Below are positions 24,737 through 33,798 of a stretch of DNA of 50,608 nucleotides, in pieces (the first letter of the stretch is position 1; every line of letters starts with the position of its first letter). Position numbers and translations under genes: made by a program. Where the stretch lies: contig QHMY01000084.1 in assembly GCA_003218305.1 (NCBI GenBank), positions 1-50,608 of the forward strand. The letters run 5' to 3'. Under the pieces are notes generated by a model that saw only the letters and a program-made list of their open reading frames with translations, searched no databases and was not told where the DNA came from. The stretch comes from Verrucomicrobiota bacterium. GTDB lineage: Bacteria > Verrucomicrobiota > Verrucomicrobiia > Chthoniobacterales > UBA10450.

Positions 24737-25381
24737 ATGCCTAATGTGGCCACATGGATTCGTCCCAAGGACGTGAAGTGGTTCCGTCGCGCTTTCGCGA
24801 AACACCCGGAGGTGCGCCTCTGGAACGCGGCGGTCGAGGAGGTGCCGATGGAGAAAATGGATGGGCTACTTCTGAGCGGCGGGCCGGATATAGCGCCGGA
24901 ATTTCTTCGCCAGCCCATCCCCGACCCTTCGGTCCTCGACAAGGATGTCGATCCGAAACGCGATCGCTGGGAATTTGACGCGACCAGGGCCGCGCTCGAA
25001 CGACGCCTGCCGATTTTCGCGATCTGCAAGGGCATGCAGCTGTTTAATGTCGCGCTCGGAGGAACACTGCATCTCGATATCCCGGGACATGGCGCTCCGG
25101 AGATGCGCGACCATGATGTGCAACCCCTGCGCACGGAAAGCACGGCGACGCATCGTTTGGAGAAAGTGAACAGCTCGCATCACCAGGCCGTCGATCGCCT
25201 CGGCGAGGGCCTCGAGGTCGAGGCGCGCTGCGCCACCGATGGCGTCATCGAGCAAATGCGGTTGCGCGATTATCCCTTCGCTCTCGCGGTGCAATATCAT
25301 CCCGAGCGTGGCGAAGGTTATGCACCGCTCTTTGCCGATTTCGTTTCGCGTTTGGGCAAGGCCGATTCAGCTCAACCCTGA
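24737..25381 (+). CDS. Peptidase C26 / gamma-glutamyl-hydrolase-like class I amidotransferase
   Basis: A 214-residue class I glutamine-amidotransferase-fold hydrolase resembling PuuD (gamma-glutamyl-GABA hydrolase). Landmarks are MDGLLLSGGPDIAPEF, the nucleophile Cys in IFAICKGMQLFNVALGG (about residue 97), LHLDIPGH, SSHHQAVDRLGEGLEVEA and the His-Glu pair in AVQYHPERGEGYAPLF. It starts 52 bp from the beta-lactamase-like gene and is divergent from the three-gene cluster. The pairing with an amidoligase-like gene suggests making and breaking of a gamma-glutamyl or similar amide; substrate unknown. Confidence 0.83.
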   Translation: MPNVATWIRPKDVKWFRRAFAKHPEVRLWNAAVEEVPMEKMDGLLLSGGPDIAPEFLRQPIPDPSVLDKDVDPKRDRWEFDATRAALERRLPIFAICKGMQLFNVALGGTLHLDIPGHGAPEMRDHDVQPLRTESTATHRLEKVNSSHHQAVDRLGEGLEVEARCATDGVIEQMRLRDYPFALAVQYHPERGEGYAPLFADFVSRLGKADSAQP

Positions 25382-25387
25382 TTTCCC

Positions 25388-25462
25388 TGTAGCAGCCGCC
25401 CTGTGGGCGGCTCGCTGTGTAGCATTGCGACCGTTTGCGCGGCCCACAGGGCCGCGGCTACA
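25388..25462. repeat. Inverted repeat TGTAGC...GCTACA at a convergent junction
   Basis: A 75-bp element with TGTAGC (25388) and GCTACA (25457-25462) at its ends, and inner arms GCCGCCCTGTGGGC and GCCCACAGGGCCGC. Between the convergent C26 gene and queD; candidate bidirectional terminator or REP-like element. Confidence 0.8.
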
Positions 25463-25468
25463 GGACGC

Positions 25469-25831
25469 TCATTCGCCGCGGTAAACGCACCGCGCGGTAG
25501 GCGTTTCGTGCACAACGATTTCGCAAAGACCGGGACAAAGCGGCTGAAGTTTCTGCCAGAACCACGCGGCCATGTTTTCGATCGTCGGGTTCTCGAGTCC
25601 CGCGATTTCGTTGAGATAGGCGTGATCGAGCTGTTGCACGAGGGGTTTCATGGCCGCGCCGATTTTGGCATGATCGTAAAACCAGCCGGTGGTCGGATCG
25701 ACCTCGCCTTCCACGGAGATTTCGACTTTGAAACTATGGCCGTGCATCCGGCGGCACTTATGGCCTTCTGGCGCTTTCGGTAGGGTTTGCGCAGCTTCGA
25801 ACGTGAAGTCTTTGGTCAGGCGAACGCGCAT
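25469..25831 (-). CDS. queD: 6-carboxy-5,6,7,8-tetrahydropterin synthase
   Basis: QueD converts 7,8-dihydroneopterin triphosphate to 6-carboxytetrahydropterin on the way to queuosine. About 120 residues from the ATG at 25831 (MRVRLTKDFTFEAAQTL). Zinc and catalytic residues are visible: CRRMHGHSFKVEI with two His, FEAAQTL upstream (usually FxAAH, here Gln replaces the first zinc His), DHAKI, LDHAYLNEI, ENPTIENMAAW and CEIVVHETPTARCVY. The Gln for His change in the first motif is worth noting. An inverted repeat separates it from queE on the same strand. Confidence 0.88.
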   Translation of the reverse strand: MRVRLTKDFTFEAAQTLPKAPEGHKCRRMHGHSFKVEISVEGEVDPTTGWFYDHAKIGAAMKPLVQQLDHAYLNEIAGLENPTIENMAAWFWQKLQPLCPGLCEIVVHETPTARCVYRGE

Positions 25832-25873
25832 TGCCGCATAATCGCACTGCACCTGTTGGATGTCATCTTGGCC

Positions 25874-25944
25874 AATGTGGGAGGGGCCTTTGTGCCCCGA
25901 TCCGATTCACGGCAGCAGTCGGGGCACAAAGCCCCTCCCACATT
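25874..25944. repeat. Long inverted repeat AATGTGGGAGGGGC...GCCCCTCCCACATT
   Basis: Arms of about 28 bp: AATGTGGGAGGGGCCTTTGT runs on to GCCCCGA, and its complement runs TCGGGGCACAAAG then CCCCTCCCACATT, with one extra base in the left arm and a 15-17 nt loop. Sits between queE and queD; queD needs read-through or its own promoter if this terminates. Confidence 0.88.
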
Positions 25945-25946
25945 CG

Positions 25947-26606
25947 TCAAACCCCCTTCTGCGTGGGCGCCCAGATGAACTTGTGCATCTGGAGTTGAAA
26001 ACGCACCGGCAACTTGTCCGCGAGAATCCAATCCACGATCTCGCGCGGATCGATCCGGCCGAAGATCGGCGAAAATAAAACCGCGCGGCAGCGCTGCGCC
26101 AGGCCATGGCGCTCTACCTGTTCACGCGACCATTCGTAGTCCTCACGAGAACCGATGACGAACTTCACCTCATCGCGCTGCGTCAGGTGCTCGATGTTCG
26201 AGAAAAGGTTGCGGGCAACTTCACCGCTCCCTGGCGTTTTTAGATCCATGATCCGATGAACGCGTGCGTCGACTCGCGAGATGTCGTGCGCGCCGCTTGT
26301 TTCCAGCAAGACAGTGTGCCCTGCGTCGGCCAGCATCGTCATGAGCGACAGTACATTTTTTTGGAGAAGCGGCTCGCCCCCGGTGATTTCGACCAGCGGA
26401 CATTGAAACGCGGCCACGGCCGCCGCGATCGCGTTGAGTGTTTGTTTCTTTCCCTCGTAAAAGGCGTATTCCGTGTCGCAATAATTGCAGCGCAAATCAC
26501 AGAAGGTAAGCCGGACGAATACGCACGGTTCTCCCGCCCAGGTGCTCTCTCCCTGGATCGAGTGATAGATTTCGTTAATCGTCAGCGTTTTTTCGGCTTC
26601 GCTCAT
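25947..26606 (-). CDS. queE: 7-carboxy-7-deazaguanine synthase (radical SAM)
   Basis: QueE, a radical SAM enzyme that turns 6-carboxytetrahydropterin into 7-carboxy-7-deazaguanine for queuosine, 219 residues. It opens with LTINEIYHSIQGESTWAGEP. The Fe-S motif is FCDLRCNYCDTEYAF (CxxxCxxC, about residues 32-39), followed by VEITGGEPLLQ and LLETSGAHDIS. With queD next to it on the same strand, two successive steps are encoded together. Confidence 0.95.
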   Translation of the reverse strand: MSEAEKTLTINEIYHSIQGESTWAGEPCVFVRLTFCDLRCNYCDTEYAFYEGKKQTLNAIAAAVAAFQCPLVEITGGEPLLQKNVLSLMTMLADAGHTVLLETSGAHDISRVDARVHRIMDLKTPGSGEVARNLFSNIEHLTQRDEVKFVIGSREDYEWSREQVERHGLAQRCRAVLFSPIFGRIDPREIVDWILADKLPVRFQLQMHKFIWAPTQKGV

Positions 26607-26748
26607 TCCGTTGTGGACAGGAACGTAAGCCGTCCGCCGGCTAAATTGAACCAGCGTTTTTTTGTGGTCGGGCGAGGCTCCGCCGCGTCGCTAGGTTTGC
26701 CTGGGCGAGCAACTCGGCTCAGTTGGGGTTGCGCTGGCTTTCTGTTTT

Positions 26749-26838
26749 CCTGCTCTTGATCATGACCCTATTCCTGATCCGAGCGCTCTTCGGAAAGATC
26801 ATGAGCACGATCGGGATCATGAGCAGGACCGATCAGCG
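26749..26838. repeat. Inverted hexamer-period array around a GC hairpin core
   Basis: The left arm reads in 6-bp steps (CCTGCT CTTGAT CATGAC). The right arm carries the complementary register (ATCATG AGCACG ATCGGG ATCATG AGCAGG). A near-palindromic core CCGAGCGCTCTTCGG lies between. The remainder of the 245-bp gap 26607-26851 holds no gene I can see. Confidence 0.6.
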
Positions 26839-26851
26839 GGTCTGCCACTGA

Positions 26852-27625
26852 TCAAACGGCGCACTTGGCCCGGGCCTCGTCGTAACTCGTGCGGGCGCTG
26901 AGCAAACTCGCGAGATATTTGTCGACGGCCGGAGCGGCCAAGCCGCGTGAGAGATTCTCGGGCGCATCGAGACGCGAGAAAATGGCGTGGACGATCTTGC
27001 TTCGCGGCACGCTCTTTTCGCCGTAGCCCGTGGGAATGTTGCTCGACCAATAGCGCACGTAATCGAGACCAAGCTTCTTCTCCGTGCCCAGGTAAATAAC
27101 CGAATGTCCGTGTTCGGCGCGGCCCACCTCGGGCGACCAGAAAATTTTCATGAAATCGCCCGGCTGGGCTTCCTCGAAGCTGTCGAAGTTCTGGCCGAGA
27201 TCGAATTCGTGGAAGAGGCGTGCCGTTCCCGGGCCGTTAGCGTTCCAGCGCCCCCAGATGCCTTCTCCATCGCGCTGGCCGCGAATCATCAGGCTTTCGA
27301 GCGTCGCGTAGTCGAGTTGGAGCGATCCACGCGCGCGCAGGGCCTCGATCGTTTTCATGAAAACGAGGTAGGTCGCTCCCGAGCAATAGCTCGGTGACGC
27401 GGCGTCGGGCAGGACAAAGAATTTTCCGGATTCAAAATGGGCCGCCGATTGCAACCGAATCGTTGCGACGCGCGAGGCCGAATAACGTCCGCCCTCCGGC
27501 ATTTGCCGGATCTGTTCCAGGATGATGCCGTTGAATCGGCCCGGAGCGATCTGGGCGACGCTGAACTCGCTTGCGCCAACAAGCAGGGCGACAGCGGCGA
27601 CAATTTTCGCGAGATTATTTTTCAA
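26852..27625 (-). CDS. Secreted protein with NlpC/P60- or CHAP-like cysteine-hydrolase features
   Basis: About 257 residues if translation begins at the TTG at 27625, which gives a signal peptide (MKNNLAKIVAAVALLVGASE, cleavage near FSVAQ-IA). The mature part has SPSYCSGATYLVFMKTIEAL with a candidate nucleophilic Cys and, about 95 residues later, EHGHSVIYLGTEKK with a candidate His in the arrangement of papain-fold NlpC/P60 or CHAP amidases. PGDFMKIFW fits the strand before the His. The start codon is uncertain, as no ATG fits; the open frame further upstream is antisense to dapF and is discarded. Confidence 0.6.
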   Translation of the reverse strand: MKNNLAKIVAAVALLVGASEFSVAQIAPGRFNGIILEQIRQMPEGGRYSASRVATIRLQSAAHFESGKFFVLPDAASPSYCSGATYLVFMKTIEALRARGSLQLDYATLESLMIRGQRDGEGIWGRWNANGPGTARLFHEFDLGQNFDSFEEAQPGDFMKIFWSPEVGRAEHGHSVIYLGTEKKLGLDYVRYWSSNIPTGYGEKSVPRSKIVHAIFSRLDAPENLSRGLAAPAVDKYLASLLSARTSYDEARAKCAV

Positions 27626-27731
27626 AATGACGCGACACAGATAAAGCGCGAATCTTGGTGCGGCAACCAGGGAGAGGGGATTTTCAATCGCCGTCTTTCT
27701 TCGATCTGGCGGTTCAAACCGCCGCTCCTTG

Positions 27732-27760
27732 TTGGCTTTCAGGGGAGACTGTGGTACAAA
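27732..27760 (+). promoter_or_regulatory. Candidate dapF promoter (leaderless)
   Basis: TTGGCT (27732-27737), a 17-bp spacer and TACAAA (27755-27760) lie just 6 bp before the dapF ATG at 27767, so the transcript would start at or beside the start codon. Spacing is canonical. Confidence 0.5.
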
Positions 27761-27766
27761 CGCCCC

Positions 27767-28570
27767 ATGCTGCGTTTCATGAAGATGAACGGCGCGGGGA
27801 ACGATTTTGTCATGATCGACAATCGCGCTGGCGACCTCCAGTTGGCTGCGGAGCAGATTTCGAAGATCTGTGACCGGCATCGGGGAGTAGGCGCCGACGG
27901 AGTCCTGGTGTTGGAGCGACCGACAAACGGCGCGAACTTTCGCATGCGCTATTACAACGCGGACGGCGGCGAAGCGGAGATGTGTGGCAATGGAGCGCGC
28001 TGTTTCGCGCGCTACGCAAGCCATGTGGCCGGGCCGGTCGAGAAGCTTTCGTTCGAGACGCCGGCCGGCGTGATCGGTGCCGATCTTCAGGGCGAGCTCG
28101 TCCGCCTGCAAATGAGTGAGCCCAAGGATCTGCGGCTGAATCTCGGGATTCCCCTGGGAGATCGCACCCTGGATGGACATTTCGTGAATAGCGGAGTGCC
28201 TCACGTGGTGATTCCCGTGGATGACCTGAAGCAAGCGGACGTGCGCGGAATCGGCTCCGCTGTGAGGCACCACGAGCTGTTTGCGCCCGCGGGCGCCAAT
28301 GCAAATTTTCTCAAGCGCAGAGGCGACCGGCAAATTTCTATCCGTACGTACGAACGCGGAGTCGAGGACGAAACGCTGGCTTGCGGGACTGGGGTCGTGG
28401 CGAGCGCGCTCATTTTTGCCACAATCGAGAAGATCGACGGCCCGATCGGAGTTCTCGTCCGTGGCGGGGATGAATTGCAGGTGGGATTTGCCCGAGCCGG
28501 CGATCAATTCACGAATGTCACCTTAACCGGCCCGGCGGAGTTCGTTTTCGAAGGCACCATCGAGCCGTGA
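27767..28570 (+). CDS. dapF: Diaminopimelate epimerase
   Basis: Converts LL- to meso-diaminopimelate for lysine and peptidoglycan, 267 residues from the ATG at 27767 (MLRFMKMNGAGNDFVMIDNR). The two catalytic cysteines are in GGEAEMCGNGARCFARY (about residue 73) and ETLACGTGVVASALIF (about residue 205). VNSGVPHVVIPV and RTYERGVEDE are further signatures. First gene of a dapF-dapA-dapB run. A repeat element of the CCACAGATT type lies between it and dapA. The longer upstream frame is not family-like. Confidence 0.96.
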   Translation: MLRFMKMNGAGNDFVMIDNRAGDLQLAAEQISKICDRHRGVGADGVLVLERPTNGANFRMRYYNADGGEAEMCGNGARCFARYASHVAGPVEKLSFETPAGVIGADLQGELVRLQMSEPKDLRLNLGIPLGDRTLDGHFVNSGVPHVVIPVDDLKQADVRGIGSAVRHHELFAPAGANANFLKRRGDRQISIRTYERGVEDETLACGTGVVASALIFATIEKIDGPIGVLVRGGDELQVGFARAGDQFTNVTLTGPAEFVFEGTIEP

Positions 28571-28586
28571 GTCACCGGATTTGTCG

Positions 28587-28670
28587 CCACAGATTGACCC
28601 GGATTAACATGGATGTAGCAGCAGGCCGCCCGTCGTATTCGATCCGTGTTTCATCCGTGTAAATCCGTGG
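28587..28670. repeat. Inverted repeat CCACAGATT...AAATCCGTGG
   Basis: The left arm starts CCACAGATTGACCCGGATTA; the right arm ends ATCCGTGTAAATCCGTGG. Occupies the dapF-dapA gap, so it is transcribed if the genes are co-transcribed. Similar ACGGATT-type repeats are widespread in several bacterial phyla. Confidence 0.75.
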
Positions 28671-28685
28671 CCCGAAATCATTCCA

Positions 28686-29564
28686 ATGTTTAAAGGAACC
28701 TACACCGCGCTGGTCACGCCCTTCCATGAGGGCGAACTCGATCTGTCGGCTCTTGAACGGTTGATCGAGGAGCAGATCGCCGCCGGAATCACCGGTCTTG
28801 TCGCCGTGGGCACGACGGGAGAATCGCCCACGCTTTCGCATGAAGAGAAAGAGCAGGTAATTCGGAGCACTCTTGAGATCGCAAAAGGGCGCTGCCAGGT
28901 CCTCGCGGGGACTGGATCGAACTCGACCTCTGCCGCCGTCCTGGCGACCGAGGCGGCGGAGAAAATGGGCGTCGATGGAATGCTCGTCGTAGCTCCCTAT
29001 TACAACAAGCCGAGCCAGGAAGGTTTGTTCCGGCATTTTCGGGCGATCGCGCAGGCCACCTCGAAGCCGCTCATGCTCTACAATATTCCCGGGCGCTGCG
29101 GGGTAGATATTGCTCCTGAAACAGTTGAACGACTCGCGGTCGGCTGCCGGAATATTGTCTCGATCAAGGAAGCAAGCGGCAGCGTGGAGCGGGTCAGCGA
29201 CCTCCGCGCGCGGTTGCCGGAAGCGTTTACCGTCCTCAGCGGCGATGATTCTCTCACGCTGCCTTTCCTGGCCGTTGGAGCCGTGGGCTTGGTCAGCGTG
29301 GCATCGAATCTCTTTCCCGCGGAGGTTTGCGCGCTGGTGCAAGCCTTCCGAACCGGCGATGCGAAAACCGCGCGCGACATGCATCTCAAGATGTTGCCTG
29401 TCTTCAAGGATCTATTCATCGAACCGAACCCGGTCCCGGTGAAAACGGCTCTGGCCTGGCGCGGGATGATGTCGGCGGAGTGCCGGTTGCCGCTGTGCGA
29501 GATGACGGCCGCGAACGCGGCTCGCCTGCGCACGACCCTCGACGCCTTCGAGGGAACGGGCTAG
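28686..29564 (+). CDS. dapA: 4-hydroxy-tetrahydrodipicolinate synthase
   Basis: Condenses pyruvate with aspartate semialdehyde, the first committed step of lysine/DAP synthesis, 292 residues. Landmarks are FKGTYTALVTPFHEGELDLS, GTTGESPTLSHEEKEQV, the catalytic Tyr in VVAPYYNKPSQEGLFRHF, the Schiff-base Lys in IVSIKEASG (about residue 161) and FTVLSGDDSLTLPF. The stop is 2 bp before dapB. Confidence 0.97.
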   Translation: MFKGTYTALVTPFHEGELDLSALERLIEEQIAAGITGLVAVGTTGESPTLSHEEKEQVIRSTLEIAKGRCQVLAGTGSNSTSAAVLATEAAEKMGVDGMLVVAPYYNKPSQEGLFRHFRAIAQATSKPLMLYNIPGRCGVDIAPETVERLAVGCRNIVSIKEASGSVERVSDLRARLPEAFTVLSGDDSLTLPFLAVGAVGLVSVASNLFPAEVCALVQAFRTGDAKTARDMHLKMLPVFKDLFIEPNPVPVKTALAWRGMMSAECRLPLCEMTAANAARLRTTLDAFEGTG

Positions 29565-29566
29565 TC

Positions 29567-30301
29567 ATGAAGCCGGTGCGCGTTCTCCTCGTCGGTGCAA
29601 AAGGCCGCATGGGCCAGGCCATCGCCGCCGCAGCGGGAGCAGCGGACGCCGTTGTCGCAGCGGGGCTAGATCAAGGCGATGACCTGAGTCCGCAAATCGG
29701 CGGCTGCGATGTCGTTATCGATTTCAGTCATCCCAGTGCCGCCGCCGATGTTTGCCGCGCGTGCCTGGAGGCCGGAAAGCCGCTGGTGGTCGGTACGACA
29801 GGCCACTCCGAGAAGGAGCGGGCGTTGGTTGAAAAGGCAGCAAAGTCGCTGCCGATCGTTTTCTCCCCGAATTTCAGCATTGGAGTCAACGCGCTTTTCT
29901 GGCTGACGCGAAAGGCTGCCGGGATGTTGGGCCCGGATTTCGATCTCGAAATCGTCGAGGCGCATCATCGTTTGAAGAAAGACGCACCGAGCGGCACGGC
30001 CAGGAAGCTGGCCGAGATCCTTTGCGAGGCGCGCCAGCTCGACTACACGAAGAATGTTGCGCACGGCCGTGAAGGCTTGCCCGGCGAGCGTCCGTCGGCG
30101 GAGATCGGGATGCACTCGATTCGGGGCGGCGATGTCGTCGGCGATCACACGGTGACGTTCGCCGGCCGGGGCGAGCGCCTCGAGCTCACCCACAAGGCCT
30201 CGAGCCGGGAAACGTTCGCTGCGGGTGCCTTGCGCGCCGCGAAATGGGTGGTCGGGCGTCCTCCCGGCCTGTACAGCATGGAAGATGTGCTCGGACTGTA
30301 G
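29567..30301 (+). CDS. dapB: 4-hydroxy-tetrahydrodipicolinate reductase
   Basis: NAD(P)H-dependent reductase of the DAP pathway, 244 residues from the ATG at 29567 (MKPVRVLLVGAKGRMGQAIA). Family motifs are VVIDFSHPSAAADVC, VGTTGHSEKE, VFSPNFSIGVNALFWL and EAHHRLKKDAPSGTA. The last 38 codons lie inside the 745-bp duplicated unit and are repeated downstream. Its stop codon (TAG) is part of an inverted-repeat element starting GTAGCTG. Confidence 0.96.
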   Translation: MKPVRVLLVGAKGRMGQAIAAAAGAADAVVAAGLDQGDDLSPQIGGCDVVIDFSHPSAAADVCRACLEAGKPLVVGTTGHSEKERALVEKAAKSLPIVFSPNFSIGVNALFWLTRKAAGMLGPDFDLEIVEAHHRLKKDAPSGTARKLAEILCEARQLDYTKNVAHGREGLPGERPSAEIGMHSIRGGDVVGDHTVTFAGRGERLELTHKASSRETFAAGALRAAKWVVGRPPGLYSMEDVLGL

Positions 30302-30363
30302 CTGGGGTCGCGGACCCGGGCCTCGTTGCTTTATCTTGGAGCGCGGTCAGCGACCGCAGCTAC
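30298..30363. repeat. GTAGCTG inverted-repeat element, copy 1
   Basis: GTAGCTGGGGTCGCGGACC at the left and GGTCAGCGACCGCAGCTAC at the right, 66 bp in all. It supplies the dapB stop codon and ends 7 bp before the folK ATG. A second copy, 745 bp downstream, is part of the duplication (31043-31108). Confidence 0.8.
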
Positions 30364-30370
30364 CACATTT

Positions 30371-31674
<1,304 letters not shown>

Positions 31675-32378
31675 GCGTTGACCGCCTACGATTACCCGAC
31701 GGCCCGTTTGCTCGACGAAAGCGGGATCGACCTCATCCTGGTGGGCGACTCAGTTGGCATGGTCGTGCTCGGTTACGAGGACACCACCCAGGTCACGCTC
31801 GCGGAAATGGTCCATCACACCCGCGCCGCTGCGCGCGGGGTCAAGAGCGCCCTCCTCGTCGCTGATCTTCCCATCCATACTTACGATGACCCCACGCAAG
31901 CCGTCTCAAGTGCGCGCGCCCTCGTCGAGGCTGGCGCGCAAGCGGTGAAACTGGAAGGCGGTGTCAGTCACCTCCCGCAGATTGAAGCGATTATCGCCGA
32001 AGACATCCCCGTGATGGGACACATCGGAATGCTTCCTCAAAGTGTCCGCGAAGAAGGTGGCTACAAGGTAAAGGGCCGGACCCAGGCGGAAGCCGAAGCG
32101 CTAGTCCGCGATGGGCTGGCGGTGGAAAAGGCAGGCGTCTTTTCCATTGTCTTGGAGATCGTGAACCCGGAGGCTGCGCGCCAGATCACGAGCGCGCTAA
32201 CCATTCCCACAATCGGCATCGGCTCCGGCGTCCAATGCGACGGCCAGATTTTGGTCACCCATGACCTGATCGGTTTGTTTCCGTGGTTCACACCGAAGTT
32301 TGTTTCACCCGAAGCGCGGGTCGCCGAAGAAATCCGAAAAGCTGTGCAGATTTTTATCGGACGGACGAAAGCTGGAGA

Positions 32379-32582
32379 ATGAAGTCACTGATATCGCTTT
32401 TGACCCTGTTTTCCCTGATCGCGACCGCCTTCGCGACGGACCCGAAAGATACCATGTGCGTGAAGCTGAAGAACGGGATGTACAGGTGCAAGGCGAGCGG
32501 AAAGATTGAGAAAGAGCCTTGCTGCGCTACGCCGAGCAACGAGCCGACCCCGAAGCCCAAAAAGAAGCACCGGTCAAACTGA
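32379..32582 (+). CDS. Small exported Cys-containing protein
   Basis: A 67-residue protein starting at the ATG at 32379, overlapping the panB stop (ATGA). It has a signal peptide (MKSLISLLTLFSLIATAFAT) and a short mature part with three cysteines (MCVKLKNGMYRCKAS and EPCC) and a Pro/Lys-rich basic tail (EPTPKPKKKHRSN). I do not recognise a family. The overlapping start and clear signal peptide support a real gene. Confidence 0.65.
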   Translation: MKSLISLLTLFSLIATAFATDPKDTMCVKLKNGMYRCKASGKIEKEPCCATPSNEPTPKPKKKHRSN

Positions 32583-32686
32583 GCCACCCTTTTGGTGCGT
32601 TGACCACCGTCCGCTTTGAACGGTACGAGGACAAACCCGTCTAAGTTGACAATGGCTTCTGAGTGCCCCTTTGTTCCCCTGGCTAG

Positions 32687-33754
32687 ATGAGAACCGACTT
32701 TGCCGAGTTCGATGAGGCGCTCTTGGAAAGCAGCAAGGACCGCAACTGGCTACTCGTGGGCCTGATGATTTCCCTGGCCATCCACGGCGCCCTCTGCGGC
32801 TACTTTTATAAGGCCAGTTTCCTGCCGCCCCGGAACGCCCTCGAGGAACGCGTCCAGACACCCACGTTCAAGGTGACCAAAGTGGACATGAACGCTCTCG
32901 ACAAGGCGAGCCAGGATCAATTGAACCCGGCGGCCAAGCCGGAGGCGGACAAGACCGACGTGCAGCTTCCGGACGACCAGAAATCCTTCGATCAGCTTTT
33001 AGAGGACGTCCACGCCAGCGCCACATTGCCGGACGACACCCAAAACGTGCTCCCCGACAAACCGCAGGTCGATTCCAACGCCAACTCGGTAATGAAGGAG
33101 ATCGAGGCCACCACCGCGCAAACTCTTTCCAAAAGTCCGAACGCGACCCGCGAGCAAAATCTCCTGACCGATTCCGCCACGTCGGGCCGGCCCTTACCGG
33201 CGTTGACCGGGACCGAGCTGGCTACGAGCACCACGATCAAGAAACCGAACGCCTTCAACAGCAAGATACCCGGCGACAGCGCCGGACCCACCAACCGCAA
33301 ATCACCTGGATTCAGCGATCTGGATTCGTTGCTTTCGCAAAAAGGTCCGCTCGGCTCGGGCACCCAAATGCGGATGCCGGACGATCAGCTTTTTGGTTAC
33401 GACAGCGCCGATTTGCAGCCGAGCGCGATGAGCCAGTTGCAGAAGCTCGGCATCCTGATCAAGCGCAATCCGAAGGCAACATTCGCGATCGAAGGGTATA
33501 CCGATTCTCTCGGTTCATCCGAGTACAACCTGGATTTGAGCTACCGCCGCGCCGACAGCGTGAAGGCGTATTTGGTGGAAGCGTTGGGGATCAATTCCGC
33601 GCAGATCACGGCGCGCGGATATGGCGCCAGTAAATTCCTGGTGGCGCCGCGATCAGGCCCAATCGCCTTCAACAGCCCCGAAGAACAGGCGGAGATTGAG
33701 CGGCAGCGACCCAACCGCCGCGTGGTGATCGTCGTGCATACCGACGCGCGGTAA
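32687..33754 (+). CDS. OmpA-family peptidoglycan-associating protein with N-terminal membrane anchor
   Basis: A 355-residue protein. A short cytoplasmic segment precedes one transmembrane helix (about residues 24-42, LLVGLMISLAIHGALCGYF). A long Asp/Lys/Pro-rich, probably disordered periplasmic linker follows (residues 60-230). The C-terminal OmpA/MotB domain (residues 245-350) has FGYDSADLQPSAMSQLQKLG, FAIEGYTDSLGSSEYN, LSYRRADSVKAYLV and the end RQRPNRRVVIVVH. The N-terminal anchor and linker resemble TonB/TolA-like organisation, so it may link inner membrane and peptidoglycan. A TTGACA at 32646 could be a -35, but no good -10 follows. Confidence 0.85.
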   Translation: MRTDFAEFDEALLESSKDRNWLLVGLMISLAIHGALCGYFYKASFLPPRNALEERVQTPTFKVTKVDMNALDKASQDQLNPAAKPEADKTDVQLPDDQKSFDQLLEDVHASATLPDDTQNVLPDKPQVDSNANSVMKEIEATTAQTLSKSPNATREQNLLTDSATSGRPLPALTGTELATSTTIKKPNAFNSKIPGDSAGPTNRKSPGFSDLDSLLSQKGPLGSGTQMRMPDDQLFGYDSADLQPSAMSQLQKLGILIKRNPKATFAIEGYTDSLGSSEYNLDLSYRRADSVKAYLVEALGINSAQITARGYGASKFLVAPRSGPIAFNSPEEQAEIERQRPNRRVVIVVHTDAR

Positions 33755-33798
33755 GCGCAGGCGGACGACAAATTCGAGCGACGGCGCAGCGCGCCATC

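Noticed and set aside
27626-28507. Upstream half of a long minus-strand open frame (to 28507) in frame with the secreted papain-fold candidate
   Set aside because: It is antisense to the clearly recognised dapF, has no family resemblance and no export signal; only the part from about 27625 carries a signal peptide and motifs.
33755-33798. Possible terminator between the OmpA-family gene and gspG
   Set aside because: The sequence resembles a fragment of a repeat element (GACGGCGCAGCGCGCCATCC) but forms no convincing stem with a T-run.
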